DNA of 64,000 nucleotides from the NCBI GenBank assembly GCA_930367205.1, contig OV884012.1, positions 155,092,001-155,156,000 of the forward strand, in the 5' to 3' direction. Positions 53,401 to 62,776 of this stretch are shown here, piece after piece. Each line of letters opens with the position of its first letter. Position 1 is the stretch's first letter. The position numbers and the translations under genes are program-made. Below the pieces are notes generated by a model that did no database searches, was not told the DNA's origin, and saw only the letters and a program-made list of their open reading frames with translations. The stretch comes from Acanthosoma haemorrhoidale (taxonomy: Eukaryota > Arthropoda > Insecta > Hemiptera > Acanthosomatidae).

Positions 53401-55028
53401 CCCTTCTGCTGTTCCGACATGACGGAGTTGACTCGGCACCATCGCGATATCCGTGTGGCAATGAGCCCCGCATATATCTTATATATAGTGCGGGACAGTG
53501 CAATCGGCCTCCAGTCGTGGACTGTTCTTGGTGATTCCGTCTTGGGCAGAAATATCGTCCTTGAAGACTTCCAATCTGCCGGTACTCTTCTGTGTCGCAG
53601 ACATATATTGTACATTGTACACAGTATCTTTGCCTGAGGGTCGACCTTCTTCCAGCACCGATAGTCGATACCATCGGCCCCCGGTGAAGAGTTCTCGAAC
53701 CTGCGCAGGCGGTCTCGTACCTCTTCCGGGGTGAACGGGGCTGTCTCCACTTCTTCACCCGCCTCTCTCACGTGGTCGAGCACCGTAGGGTCCCATGCCG
53801 TCTCTTCTCCACTCCCTGCGAGATGGGCCGCTAGTTCTTCTGCCGGTATAGTACATTGCACCCCAGTCTGTCCGAGTACCATACGGATCGCTTTCCTTCG
53901 ATTTAGCCTGTAGATCCGCTGGATTGTTTTTGCGTCCGCTGTGTCCGTCCGTCTCCTTGTCGCTCCTCGTTCTCTGTCCTTGATGTCGCATCTGGCCCTG
54001 ACTTCCACGATTACCTCCGCCACAATGCCCTCAAACCTCCTCCAGGACACCGCACTCGGTGTCTCCTGCGCTAGTGCACTCAGTCTCTCCTTAAAAGTAC
54101 CCAATAGCGTCTCTTCCTCTGCAGGCTGCTCTTCTCCGGCCGGGGCTGCTACTAGTACCTCCTCCTCGTCAGCTTCAGTAGGTATGACCTCAATCCTATT
54201 GAGTATGTCAGGGTTTATAGCAGTAGTTGGGGGTCCCTCTTCCCGTCCGTTGTTAGCTGTCACGTTTTGTCTGTACCGTCTAGTATTGTCACCGGCCCCC
54301 ACACTCCTGTCCCTCTCAACACTCACTGTCACCATTACTTCGGGCCAGTGTCTTTCTGGTGCCGTGGTTGGTGTAATGTTGACCTGCTCCTCTCTGACCG
54401 GATCTGTTATAGCATCCTCTGCCTCTTCTGTCCCAGGAAGTACGCTGCTTCCTTCAATGGACTCCATCGTCGGTGCTCCAGTGGGGTCACCCCCAGCTAC
54501 TTCCTCCACCACAGCACCTGCTAGCCGTCCTGTCTGGTCACCCTGAGCCGTCCTGGCCGTAGACCGGAGCCTCCGGCGCGTGTTCGCAGTACCCAGGTTG
54601 GCTGCAGCTTCTCGGCGTCTGGGCCCTATTACGTGAATAAAAGAGATGTGGTTTCGCAATCCGATCCCTGTTGCGAACATGGCAGGACAATGAGGGCACG
54701 TCCGAAGCTCTTCTCCTCTCGCAACAACAACAGGCTTCGCTACATTGAGTAAACACGGGTGTCGTGAAACTTGAACGGTCAGTATAACTTCCTGACATAG
54801 TGAACAGATGTGCTGTGTCCTAATCTCTTTGAGATTATGGACTGATTGAAGGTGTCGTAGTAAGGATTGTAGGGCTGACCCCGTAGTTATTGCCAAGAGT
54901 ATCCTAGAACACCCTTCCATAGGGCACCGGGCATAACCCTGCCCACTGTGGATGACCGGAAGCGGATGAAGGGCTTTAAGAAAATCCCCCTCCACCACAT
55001 AATACGGTCGTTCACCAACCGCGGCCAT
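50484..55028 (-). CDS. Utopia-1 ORF: zinc fingers, RT, restriction-like endonuclease
   Basis: About 1514 aa from the Met at 55028, which aligns with the Utopia-2 start; the frame extends to 55115 (1543 aa, numbering below). Zinc fingers: CCHH C64-C69-H88-H93, CCHC C104-C107-H119-C121, CCHH C140-C143-H156-H161. A Glu/Ala-rich linker follows. RT: DWRPIALSRTIYKIYAG, VDVANAFGSIPHQC (A), GIKQGCPLSG (B), YADD at 697-700 (C), DFLGNPIGF. Then CCHC CRRCGFANECLAHVIGRC and the endonuclease with R1116-P-D1118, D1131 and KYAGTK. The C-terminal ~300 aa are acidic, with AGLED-type and GLDVVDNA octapeptide repeats. By family knowledge, the endonuclease cuts U2 and the RT primes on it. Probably translated from U2 read-through RNA. 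Confidence 0.92.
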   Translation of the reverse strand: MAAVGERPYYVVEGDFLKALHPLPVIHSGQGYARCPMEGCSRILLAITTGSALQSLLRHLQSVHNLKEIRTQHICSLCQEVILTVQVSRHPCLLNVAKPVVVARGEELRTCPHCPAMFATGIGLRNHISFIHVIGPRRREAAANLGTANTRRRLRSTARTAQGDQTGRLAGAVVEEVAGGDPTGAPTMESIEGSSVLPGTEEAEDAITDPVREEQVNITPTTAPERHWPEVMVTVSVERDRSVGAGDNTRRYRQNVTANNGREEGPPTTAINPDILNRIEVIPTEADEEEVLVAAPAGEEQPAEEETLLGTFKERLSALAQETPSAVSWRRFEGIVAEVIVEVRARCDIKDRERGATRRRTDTADAKTIQRIYRLNRRKAIRMVLGQTGVQCTIPAEELAAHLAGSGEETAWDPTVLDHVREAGEEVETAPFTPEEVRDRLRRFENSSPGADGIDYRCWKKVDPQAKILCTMYNICLRHRRVPADWKSSRTIFLPKTESPRTVHDWRPIALSRTIYKIYAGLIATRISRWCRVNSVMSEQQKGFMPHDGVFEHNFVLQNKMKETRATKKDLCVTWVDVANAFGSIPHQCITETLRRRGAGNVMVAVIQDLYENSVTSVDSPEGTIGPIPITRGIKQGCPLSGLLFVIGLDHVVRELDVEAEEHTVLAYADDITILAKDPVTLQARLDEAVIALARTGLTVNPAKCKTMHLTGRVPVGLRDTTFTIGATIVRPIREGETHDFLGNPIGFRAIRHQAELEEIVAKARGIMESKLAPWQRLDAIKSFVYPSLNFTMRNGHIKKGDWVKVDRILRADIKRTLAVPQEAANEYIYGARSEGLCGFPIAAEESDLALIDGPFKLLTSRDAKLRLMAAQALEKTALGRTKVGQRSDVGAFLSGEITEEMRDKSGQASDHWTRGRQASKRMGVKWLFHDDIPTLNIGEEAVRNHQRGQVLQILRRRKQLQRGAVLRQKISQGRVAECLRCSPDSNHFLLTGEYLSFADWRFIHRARLQLVALNGCIKGSVLQDTRCRRCGFANECLAHVIGRCNTHAVLRQRRHDAIVDRVEATAKNRGYRVIGKNSVVDGSLLRPDLVLAKGDEAIILDATVTFENRMEAFHTARATKEAKYAGTKEVLQREYPRAQVAAIVVGALGTWDVENDRILKRLATRSYLKKMRRIVTAETLAWSRCMYMEHLTGRRQRPVRWCRPQDEEEEDMEAQPEENEERLSQDVGEVVEDTLGGHDMAEGVTNEDGRTGTRRGQRTEGRVEEILVINAGLEDVAGREDVAGLGDDAGLEDIAGLEDDDDLWSDAGLWGDTGQERPWRINHDPRPIWSPLGKIWWDRGILPPADEAAPSPQRTIPGMTAVRGVGPTADEAAFSPRIPGPSSRSDMGSALPVDEAPPLPSLREHYLLLLQGLRDELEESEAVQMLSPSSEWDWLDEIDDARQDVRVNAGRDVQDDAGLDVVDNAGLDVVDNAGLDVIDNAGLDVSDNAGLDVRGAGQPTPVLQQTSNNIRDL

Positions 55029-57065
55029 GTCGTTAGTAAGCGTTATGTACCTTTTACCTTTGTCCTTTACCCTGTCCCGTGTTCCTTGTCCCACAGTCCC
55101 GTAGCCCACCCACACTACGTAGCCCTAATACCCATATATCCATAATAAGGACAGCACACTGTCACAATGCTATACATATAGTACAAAAGTCAATTACAAT
55201 ATAGGTAGGATATCAGGATGGGTAGAGTAGGGGTTCAGAAGATTTAAACTGTTCTTTGGAAATGACGAAGTACACCTGTGTCGGGGTGACCGGTAATGCA
55301 GTATCCGGGACGACCCAACTCACTCACCAATTCACACTAATCTTACCAAGGTCCAGTACACAAGCCGCACAATAACACCTAAGCCTAAATAAAATAAAGC
55401 AAACTTAATATCTAGAAAATCTATACATTATACAGTGTTAATTCTTTTAGGAAAGATCAAGACTGCAGCCAAACAGTTCTAGACGCTATTGCCCTGTCCT
55501 AACAACAAGCTGAATATCCAGAAAGCTATACATTACACAGGTTTTAAATCTGTAAGAAAGAGCAAGACTGCAATCAACCACACACACACAAACACAACCG
55601 TTGGATTCTAACGGTGGCGCAAAAAATAAAATAAAATATATATAATAAAGAAAAGTCAATCCTAACATTAAACGCGCTATCTACAAAGTCTATACAGTAC
55701 GCAAGTGGAATCTTTAATAAAGTGATGGTAAAAACCGCTAGGGCCCCCCCCCCCGTCTACGTCAAAACAAAAGAGCGAACCAACAGCTGTGTAGGTGACA
55801 CAGTACACAGGTGTAATAATTTAAGAAACATAATGGGGGTCAGAAAAACAAGAGAGCCGTTGGATTCCAACGGTGGCGCTATCTTAGTGTCCAATATGAG
55901 GAACCACACTAGGCTCTCAGGCTATACTTAATGTTAAAACAAAGACAGTGTCACGTACCTTGAGCGTGTGTTAACTACACAACACGCTTACTCAAGACCT
56001 TCGCTGCTTCCTGGGGGCTGCTGTCACACCGACGGGTTGGCGTCCTCGCAGAGAAGAGTGCCAGGGTTGCTGCTCACCACACAAGTCCACTGCAGCCGCC
56101 GCTATTTCCGTGACTGCTGCTGAAGCGAGGAAATTCCGACACGCACTGTCAATCCGTTGACTGTCACCCCGGCCCGATTCGCACCACACTCCCTACAGCG
56201 TCTATGTCTATGTCTATGTCTACCTTCACTGACTAAGGGCCACACCACAAGTTTATGACCCGAACTACTTATAAGCAGAAGCGAAGCTTTGCCATCTAAC
56301 TTAACTACAGCCACTATACAATCAGGGGCTATAACTACTTAAAATGAACTTAGCACCTAATTTTATAACTACCTACTGTGCCACCTAGCTTATCAACTAA
56401 CAGCCACACTACAAGTTAGGGCTATACAACTTACTAGCAGAAGCAATAAGCTTCGCTGTCTACCTTAAGACTAATAGCCACACTACAATTAGGGCTAGAA
56501 CACTACTTATTAGCAGAAGCAGTACACTTCGCTATCTATCTTATAACTATTAGCCACTCTACAAATTAGGGCCATATGACTACTTATTAGCAGAAGCAAT
56601 AAACTTCGCTGTCTAACCTAAAACTAATAGCCGCTCTACAAATTAGGGCTATAGGACTACTTACTAGCAGAAGCAATAACCTTTGCTGTCTAATTTAAAA
56701 CTAAAGCCATACTACAATTTATGGCTATATTACTACTTATCAGCAGAAGCAGAGCTTCGCTATCTAAAGGCCACACTACTAATTAGGGCCATGACTACTT
56801 AAACAACTAAAATGAAGACTTAAAACTAAAATAAATTAAAATCAACACACACAAATTCTGTCACTGTCACTGTCACCTGTCACCTGTCATTTGTCAAATG
56901 TCAATGTCACTGGCAGGTGTCAAACCCCGAAACTGGCTAATATTGGCTGGGAAGCGCAGCCAATAGGCCCAGGAACAGGAGGAAACCGAAAATCCCGATT
57001 CCCGAAAATACCCTCCAAGAATATATACGTCTTGAGGAGGCCAAAAAACCAATGTCTGAACGGGA
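55029..57065 (-). repeat. Utopia-1 5' UTR with minirepeats (full copy)
   Basis: Same plan as in the deleted copy, but with six AGCAGAAGC-containing ~75-bp minirepeats (56270-56760) instead of five, and fewer TGTCACC/TGTCAAA units (56860-56920). Includes a CA-repeat (55580-55597) and a C-run (55744-55754). The element 5' terminus (57065 downward) has a CCTCC..GGAGG hairpin, a TCCCG/CGGGA pairing and an ATTGGCTG..CAGCCAAT hairpin. Confidence 0.7.
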
Positions 57066-57120
57066 CTGATAAGAACAGATACTACATCTTTGATCTTAGC
57101 TCATAGAGCCGAGAAGCGAT
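57066..57120 (-). ncRNA. U2: U2 snRNA 5' part (nt 1-55), interrupted by Utopia-1
   Basis: ATCGCTTCTCGGCTCTATGA.. to the duplicated target. The promoter side is intact spacer, so U2-initiated transcription would run into Utopia-1 after 55 nt. Confidence 0.92.
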
Positions 57121-58346
57121 AGCACCTACCGTTAAGTACGCTCACCTGATAACATTACGGCGTGGGGCGGTGCCGGGAGGCAATACGGAAAAAATACGAT
57201 ACTCATCGCAAAATTATACTTAAATAAAATGTTTTTGTTGAATAATCAATCTACTACTCCCTGTAGATATCACATTTTAAAAAAAACTAATGAGATACTT
57301 TTTTATTGTTATAGATTGGAATCGGCTAATCAACGGAACATCAAAGGTGGAGCGAGAGCAGCTAGAGCCACCTGTAGGTCACAACTGGAACCCAATGGGG
57401 AGCTACAATTTTGATCTCGAGTCATTACTTACTGAGCAGTAGAGTCATCACCGTTTCTCCTGCACAGAATGGGGGACAAGGAAAGCTTACAAGTGTGAAT
57501 AGAGGATAAAATGAGCAATAGTGAGTCTATAAGTAGCACAAAAATAGAATCTCTCAAGACATACTGTAAATAAAACGCCCAAGAACAAGACATTTTAAAC
57601 ATCAAGGAAGGTTAAAATGATAGAACAAAATCTAGGTAGCTTCAGCAACGACTCCGTCAAATTAGAAAACAGATGTAGTTCAATAGGAAAGTCGTGGTCC
57701 GAGTAGAGCAGCAATCGCCAGTGCAACTAACCCTAAAGTTAAAAACAAACCTAATATTAACTTAAATTAAGGAGAAGCCTAAAAACCGTTGCAATAGTCC
57801 AACAAATAAGAACATTTTCACTAACTATTAACTGAAAATCCCGTTATGCGGGGTTTCAATGCAACTAAAACTTAGAAAAACCGTTGGATTTTACCAACTA
57901 ACTAACAATAGTATAAAATAACTAAAATCATAATAATAAAAGACAAACTTTAAACTAATATAAACGTTGCAACGGACTAAATAAATAAAATCTACAACTT
58001 AAATTCTAAGAGTTAAGTAGAACCGTTCTAACGGATAAAACTAAAATTAAATCTAACGGTAAAACCTAAATTAAAACTAAAGGCCAACAGGTAACTAGAA
58101 AAGACGATCTGTATTTACCTTTTTTTCTTCGGTGTAAACGATACGTCCCACTCTAATGCTTATTAATACTAATACTCCGATGCTTGCTTTATTTCTTAAT
58201 CGCTTCTTAGCTCATCGAGCCGAGAAGCAATTTCTGAATCGTCCTTTGTTTATTTATTATTAGCATATACATTATACAAGAATCCTATGCGTTGAGTGAC
58301 CAATGCACACAACATCAGGACTTGTGCCGACATGAACAGTACTTTT
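57121..58346 (-). repeat. U2 intergenic spacer, complete (1226 bp)
   Basis: The spacer unit used here as reference for the array. Next to 57121 lies the presumed promoter. The rest is AT-rich with scattered AACGG/CCGTT motifs and the hairpin at 58198-58232. No protein or second RNA gene recognised. Confidence 0.93.
58198..58232 (-). repeat. Spacer hairpin resembling U2 stem-loop I
   Basis: On the U2 strand ATTGCTTCTCGGCTCGATGA GCTAAGAAGCGATT, about 115 bp downstream of the U2 3' end. The first ~25 nt match the U2 5' end and the remainder makes it a long inverted repeat. Present in every spacer. Confidence 0.6.
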
Positions 58347-58534
58347 AAAAGCCATTCCCGGAGGTACTTCAATACCGGGCCGACCCCAGCGGAGCTAGAG
58401 CAAGCTCTAAGATCTCCGCCATTTTCCAAAAATCATTTTAAACCTGAGGACCCCATGTAGAGGTCTACCAGAGATTAAACTGATAAGAACAGATACTACA
58501 TCTTTGATCTTAGCTCATAGAGCCGAGAAGCGAT
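58347..58534 (-). ncRNA. U2: U2 snRNA gene, intact
   Basis: Same sequence as the copy at 48773-48960, including GGCTCTATGAGC in stem-loop I, the extra A before TGTAGTA and TATTGAAGTACC in loop IV. First of four intact genes at exact 1414-bp spacing. Confidence 0.93.
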
Positions 58535-58640
58535 AGCACCTACCGTTAAGTACGCTCACCTGATAACATTACGGCGTGGGGCGGTGCCGGGAGGCAATAC
58601 GGAAAAAATACGATACTCATCGCAAAATTATACTTAAATA
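58535..58640 (-). promoter_or_regulatory. Presumed U2 promoter region
   Basis: The ~105 bp upstream of U2 nt 1, identical in all intact units and preserved in the + strand copy at about 14580-14685. On the U2 strand it contains GCCTCCCGGCACCGCCCCAC, then GCCGTAATGTTATCAGGTGA (about -50 to -30) and ACTTAACGGTAGGTGCT up to -1. Insect snRNA promoters have a proximal sequence element around -60 to -40; I infer it lies in the middle block but cannot match a consensus. Confidence 0.45.
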
Positions 58641-59760
58641 AAATGTTTTTGTTGAATAATCAATCTACTACTCCCTGTAGATATCACATTTTAAAAAAAA
58701 CTAATGAGATACTTTTTTATTGTTATAGATTGGAATCGGCTAATCAACGGAACATCAAAGGTGGAGCGAGAGCAGCTAGAGCCACCTGTAGGTCACAACT
58801 GGAACCCAATGGGGAGCTACAATTTTGATCTCGAGTCATTACTTACTGAGCAGTAGAGTCATCACCGTTTCTCCTGCACAGAATGGGGGACAAGGAAAGC
58901 TTACAAGTGTGAATAGAGGATAAAATGAGCAATAGTGAGTCTATAAGTAGCACAAAAATAGAATCTCTCAAGACATACTGTAAATAAAACGCCCAAGAAC
59001 AAGACATTTTAAACATCAAGGAAGGTTAAAATGATAGAACAAAATCTAGGTAGCTTCAGCAACGACTCCGTCAAATTAGAAAACAGATGTAGTTCAATAG
59101 GAAAGTCGTGGTCCGAGTAGAGCAGCAATCGCCAGTGCAACTAACCCTAAAGTTAAAAACAAACCTAATATTAACTTAAATTAAGGAGAAGCCTAAAAAC
59201 CGTTGCAATAGTCCAACAAATAAGAACATTTTCACTAACTATTAACTGAAAATCCCGTTATGCGGGGTTTCAATGCAACTAAAACTTAGAAAAACCGTTG
59301 GATTTTACCAACTAACTAACAATAGTATAAAATAACTAAAATCATAATAATAAAAGACAAACTTTAAACTAATATAAACGTTGCAACGGACTAAATAAAT
59401 AAAATCTACAACTTAAATTCTAAGAGTTAAGTAGAACCGTTCTAACGGATAAAACTAAAATTAAATCTAACGGTAAAACCTAAATTAAAACTAAAGGCCA
59501 ACAGGTAACTAGAAAAGACGATCTGTATTTACCTTTTTTTCTTCGGTGTAAACGATACGTCCCACTCTAATGCTTATTAATACTAATACTCCGATGCTTG
59601 CTTTATTTCTTAATCGCTTCTTAGCTCATCGAGCCGAGAAGCAATTTCTGAATCGTCCTTTGTTTATTTATTATTAGCATATACATTATACAAGAATCCT
59701 ATGCGTTGAGTGACCAATGCACACAACATCAGGACTTGTGCCGACATGAACAGTACTTTT
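58535..59760 (-). repeat. U2 intergenic spacer, complete (1226 bp)
   Basis: Appears identical to 57121-58346 by eye. Hairpin at 59612-59646. Confidence 0.93.
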
Positions 59761-59948
59761 AAAAGCCATTCCCGGAGGTACTTCAATACCGGGCCGACCC
59801 CAGCGGAGCTAGAGCAAGCTCTAAGATCTCCGCCATTTTCCAAAAATCATTTTAAACCTGAGGACCCCATGTAGAGGTCTACCAGAGATTAAACTGATAA
59901 GAACAGATACTACATCTTTGATCTTAGCTCATAGAGCCGAGAAGCGAT
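59761..59948 (-). ncRNA. U2: U2 snRNA gene, intact
   Basis: Same as the neighbouring copy 1414 bp away. No differences seen. Confidence 0.93.
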
Positions 59949-61174
59949 AGCACCTACCGTTAAGTACGCTCACCTGATAACATTACGGCGTGGGGCGGTG
60001 CCGGGAGGCAATACGGAAAAAATACGATACTCATCGCAAAATTATACTTAAATAAAATGTTTTTGTTGAATAATCAATCTACTACTCCCTGTAGATATCA
60101 CATTTTAAAAAAAACTAATGAGATACTTTTTTATTGTTATAGATTGGAATCGGCTAATCAACGGAACATCAAAGGTGGAGCGAGAGCAGCTAGAGCCACC
60201 TGTAGGTCACAACTGGAACCCAATGGGGAGCTACAATTTTGATCTCGAGTCATTACTTACTGAGCAGTAGAGTCATCACCGTTTCTCCTGCACAGAATGG
60301 GGGACAAGGAAAGCTTACAAGTGTGAATAGAGGATAAAATGAGCAATAGTGAGTCTATAAGTAGCACAAAAATAGAATCTCTCAAGACATACTGTAAATA
60401 AAACGCCCAAGAACAAGACATTTTAAACATCAAGGAAGGTTAAAATGATAGAACAAAATCTAGGTAGCTTCAGCAACGACTCCGTCAAATTAGAAAACAG
60501 ATGTAGTTCAATAGGAAAGTCGTGGTCCGAGTAGAGCAGCAATCGCCAGTGCAACTAACCCTAAAGTTAAAAACAAACCTAATATTAACTTAAATTAAGG
60601 AGAAGCCTAAAAACCGTTGCAATAGTCCAACAAATAAGAACATTTTCACTAACTATTAACTGAAAATCCCGTTATGCGGGGTTTCAATGCAACTAAAACT
60701 TAGAAAAACCGTTGGATTTTACCAACTAACTAACAATAGTATAAAATAACTAAAATCATAATAATAAAAGACAAACTTTAAACTAATATAAACGTTGCAA
60801 CGGACTAAATAAATAAAATCTACAACTTAAATTCTAAGAGTTAAGTAGAACCGTTCTAACGGATAAAACTAAAATTAAATCTAACGGTAAAACCTAAATT
60901 AAAACTAAAGGCCAACAGGTAACTAGAAAAGACGATCTGTATTTACCTTTTTTTCTTCGGTGTAAACGATACGTCCCACTCTAATGCTTATTAATACTAA
61001 TACTCCGATGCTTGCTTTATTTCTTAATCGCTTCTTAGCTCATCGAGCCGAGAAGCAATTTCTGAATCGTCCTTTGTTTATTTATTATTAGCATATACAT
61101 TATACAAGAATCCTATGCGTTGAGTGACCAATGCACACAACATCAGGACTTGTGCCGACATGAACAGTACTTTT
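59949..61174 (-). repeat. U2 intergenic spacer, complete (1226 bp)
   Basis: Appears identical to the preceding spacer; promoter block adjacent to 59949, hairpin at 61026-61060. Confidence 0.93.
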
Positions 61175-61362
61175 AAAAGCCATTCCCGGAGGTACTTCAA
61201 TACCGGGCCGACCCCAGCGGAGCTAGAGCAAGCTCTAAGATCTCCGCCATTTTCCAAAAATCATTTTAAACCTGAGGACCCCATGTAGAGGTCTACCAGA
61301 GATTAAACTGATAAGAACAGATACTACATCTTTGATCTTAGCTCATAGAGCCGAGAAGCGAT
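61175..61362 (-). ncRNA. U2: U2 snRNA gene, intact
   Basis: Third of the four evenly spaced intact copies; no differences seen. Confidence 0.93.
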
Positions 61363-62588
61363 AGCACCTACCGTTAAGTACGCTCACCTGATAACATTAC
61401 GGCGTGGGGCGGTGCCGGGAGGCAATACGGAAAAAATACGATACTCATCGCAAAATTATACTTAAATAAAATGTTTTTGTTGAATAATCAATCTACTACT
61501 CCCTGTAGATATCACATTTTAAAAAAAACTAATGAGATACTTTTTTATTGTTATAGATTGGAATCGGCTAATCAACGGAACATCAAAGGTGGAGCGAGAG
61601 CAGCTAGAGCCACCTGTAGGTCACAACTGGAACCCAATGGGGAGCTACAATTTTGATCTCGAGTCATTACTTACTGAGCAGTAGAGTCATCACCGTTTCT
61701 CCTGCACAGAATGGGGGACAAGGAAAGCTTACAAGTGTGAATAGAGGATAAAATGAGCAATAGTGAGTCTATAAGTAGCACAAAAATAGAATCTCTCAAG
61801 ACATACTGTAAATAAAACGCCCAAGAACAAGACATTTTAAACATCAAGGAAGGTTAAAATGATAGAACAAAATCTAGGTAGCTTCAGCAACGACTCCGTC
61901 AAATTAGAAAACAGATGTAGTTCAATAGGAAAGTCGTGGTCCGAGTAGAGCAGCAATCGCCAGTGCAACTAACCCTAAAGTTAAAAACAAACCTAATATT
62001 AACTTAAATTAAGGAGAAGCCTAAAAACCGTTGCAATAGTCCAACAAATAAGAACATTTTCACTAACTATTAACTGAAAATCCCGTTATGCGGGGTTTCA
62101 ATGCAACTAAAACTTAGAAAAACCGTTGGATTTTACCAACTAACTAACAATAGTATAAAATAACTAAAATCATAATAATAAAAGACAAACTTTAAACTAA
62201 TATAAACGTTGCAACGGACTAAATAAATAAAATCTACAACTTAAATTCTAAGAGTTAAGTAGAACCGTTCTAACGGATAAAACTAAAATTAAATCTAACG
62301 GTAAAACCTAAATTAAAACTAAAGGCCAACAGGTAACTAGAAAAGACGATCTGTATTTACCTTTTTTTCTTCGGTGTAAACGATACGTCCCACTCTAATG
62401 CTTATTAATACTAATACTCCGATGCTTGCTTTATTTCTTAATCGCTTCTTAGCTCATCGAGCCGAGAAGCAATTTCTGAATCGTCCTTTGTTTATTTATT
62501 ATTAGCATATACATTATACAAGAATCCTATGCGTTGAGTGACCAATGCACACAACATCAGGACTTGTGCCGACATGAACAGTACTTTT
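61363..62588 (-). repeat. U2 intergenic spacer, complete (1226 bp)
   Basis: Appears identical to the preceding spacer; hairpin at 62440-62474. Confidence 0.93.
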
Positions 62589-62776
62589 AAAAGCCATTCC
62601 CGGAGGTACTTCAATACCGGGCCGACCCCAGCGGAGCTAGAGCAAGCTCTAAGATCTCCGCCATTTTCCAAAAATCATTTTAAACCTGAGGACCCCATGT
62701 AGAGGTCTACCAGAGATTAAACTGATAAGAACAGATACTACATCTTTGATCTTAGCTCATAGAGCCGAGAAGCGAT
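62589..62776 (-). ncRNA. U2: U2 snRNA gene, intact
   Basis: Last complete U2 gene in the window; no differences seen from the other array copies. Confidence 0.93.

Larger units (their letters stand above)
50333..57065 (-). mobile_element. Full-length RLE-type element in U2, family Utopia-1
   Basis: 6733 bp inside a U2 gene, 13-bp (possibly 14-15) target duplication CTGTTCTTATCAG on the U2 strand, same orientation as U2. One open ORF, a 151-bp 3' UTR ending ..CATTTTTGCT without poly(A), and a ~2.0-kb 5' UTR. The intact ORF suggests a potentially active master copy. The U2 nearest its 5' side (58534) is intact. Confidence 0.93.

Noticed and set aside
53038..53637. Long frames on the strand opposite the Utopia and Jockey ORFs (for example 53038-53637, 40245-40919, 53941-54546)
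   Set aside because: They are mirror frames of strongly coding sequence, with no domains, and recur wherever the element recurs.
57066..57120. U2 5' parts as functional small RNA genes
   Set aside because: They are only the first 55 nt of U2, lack the Sm site and end in a target duplication against an element.
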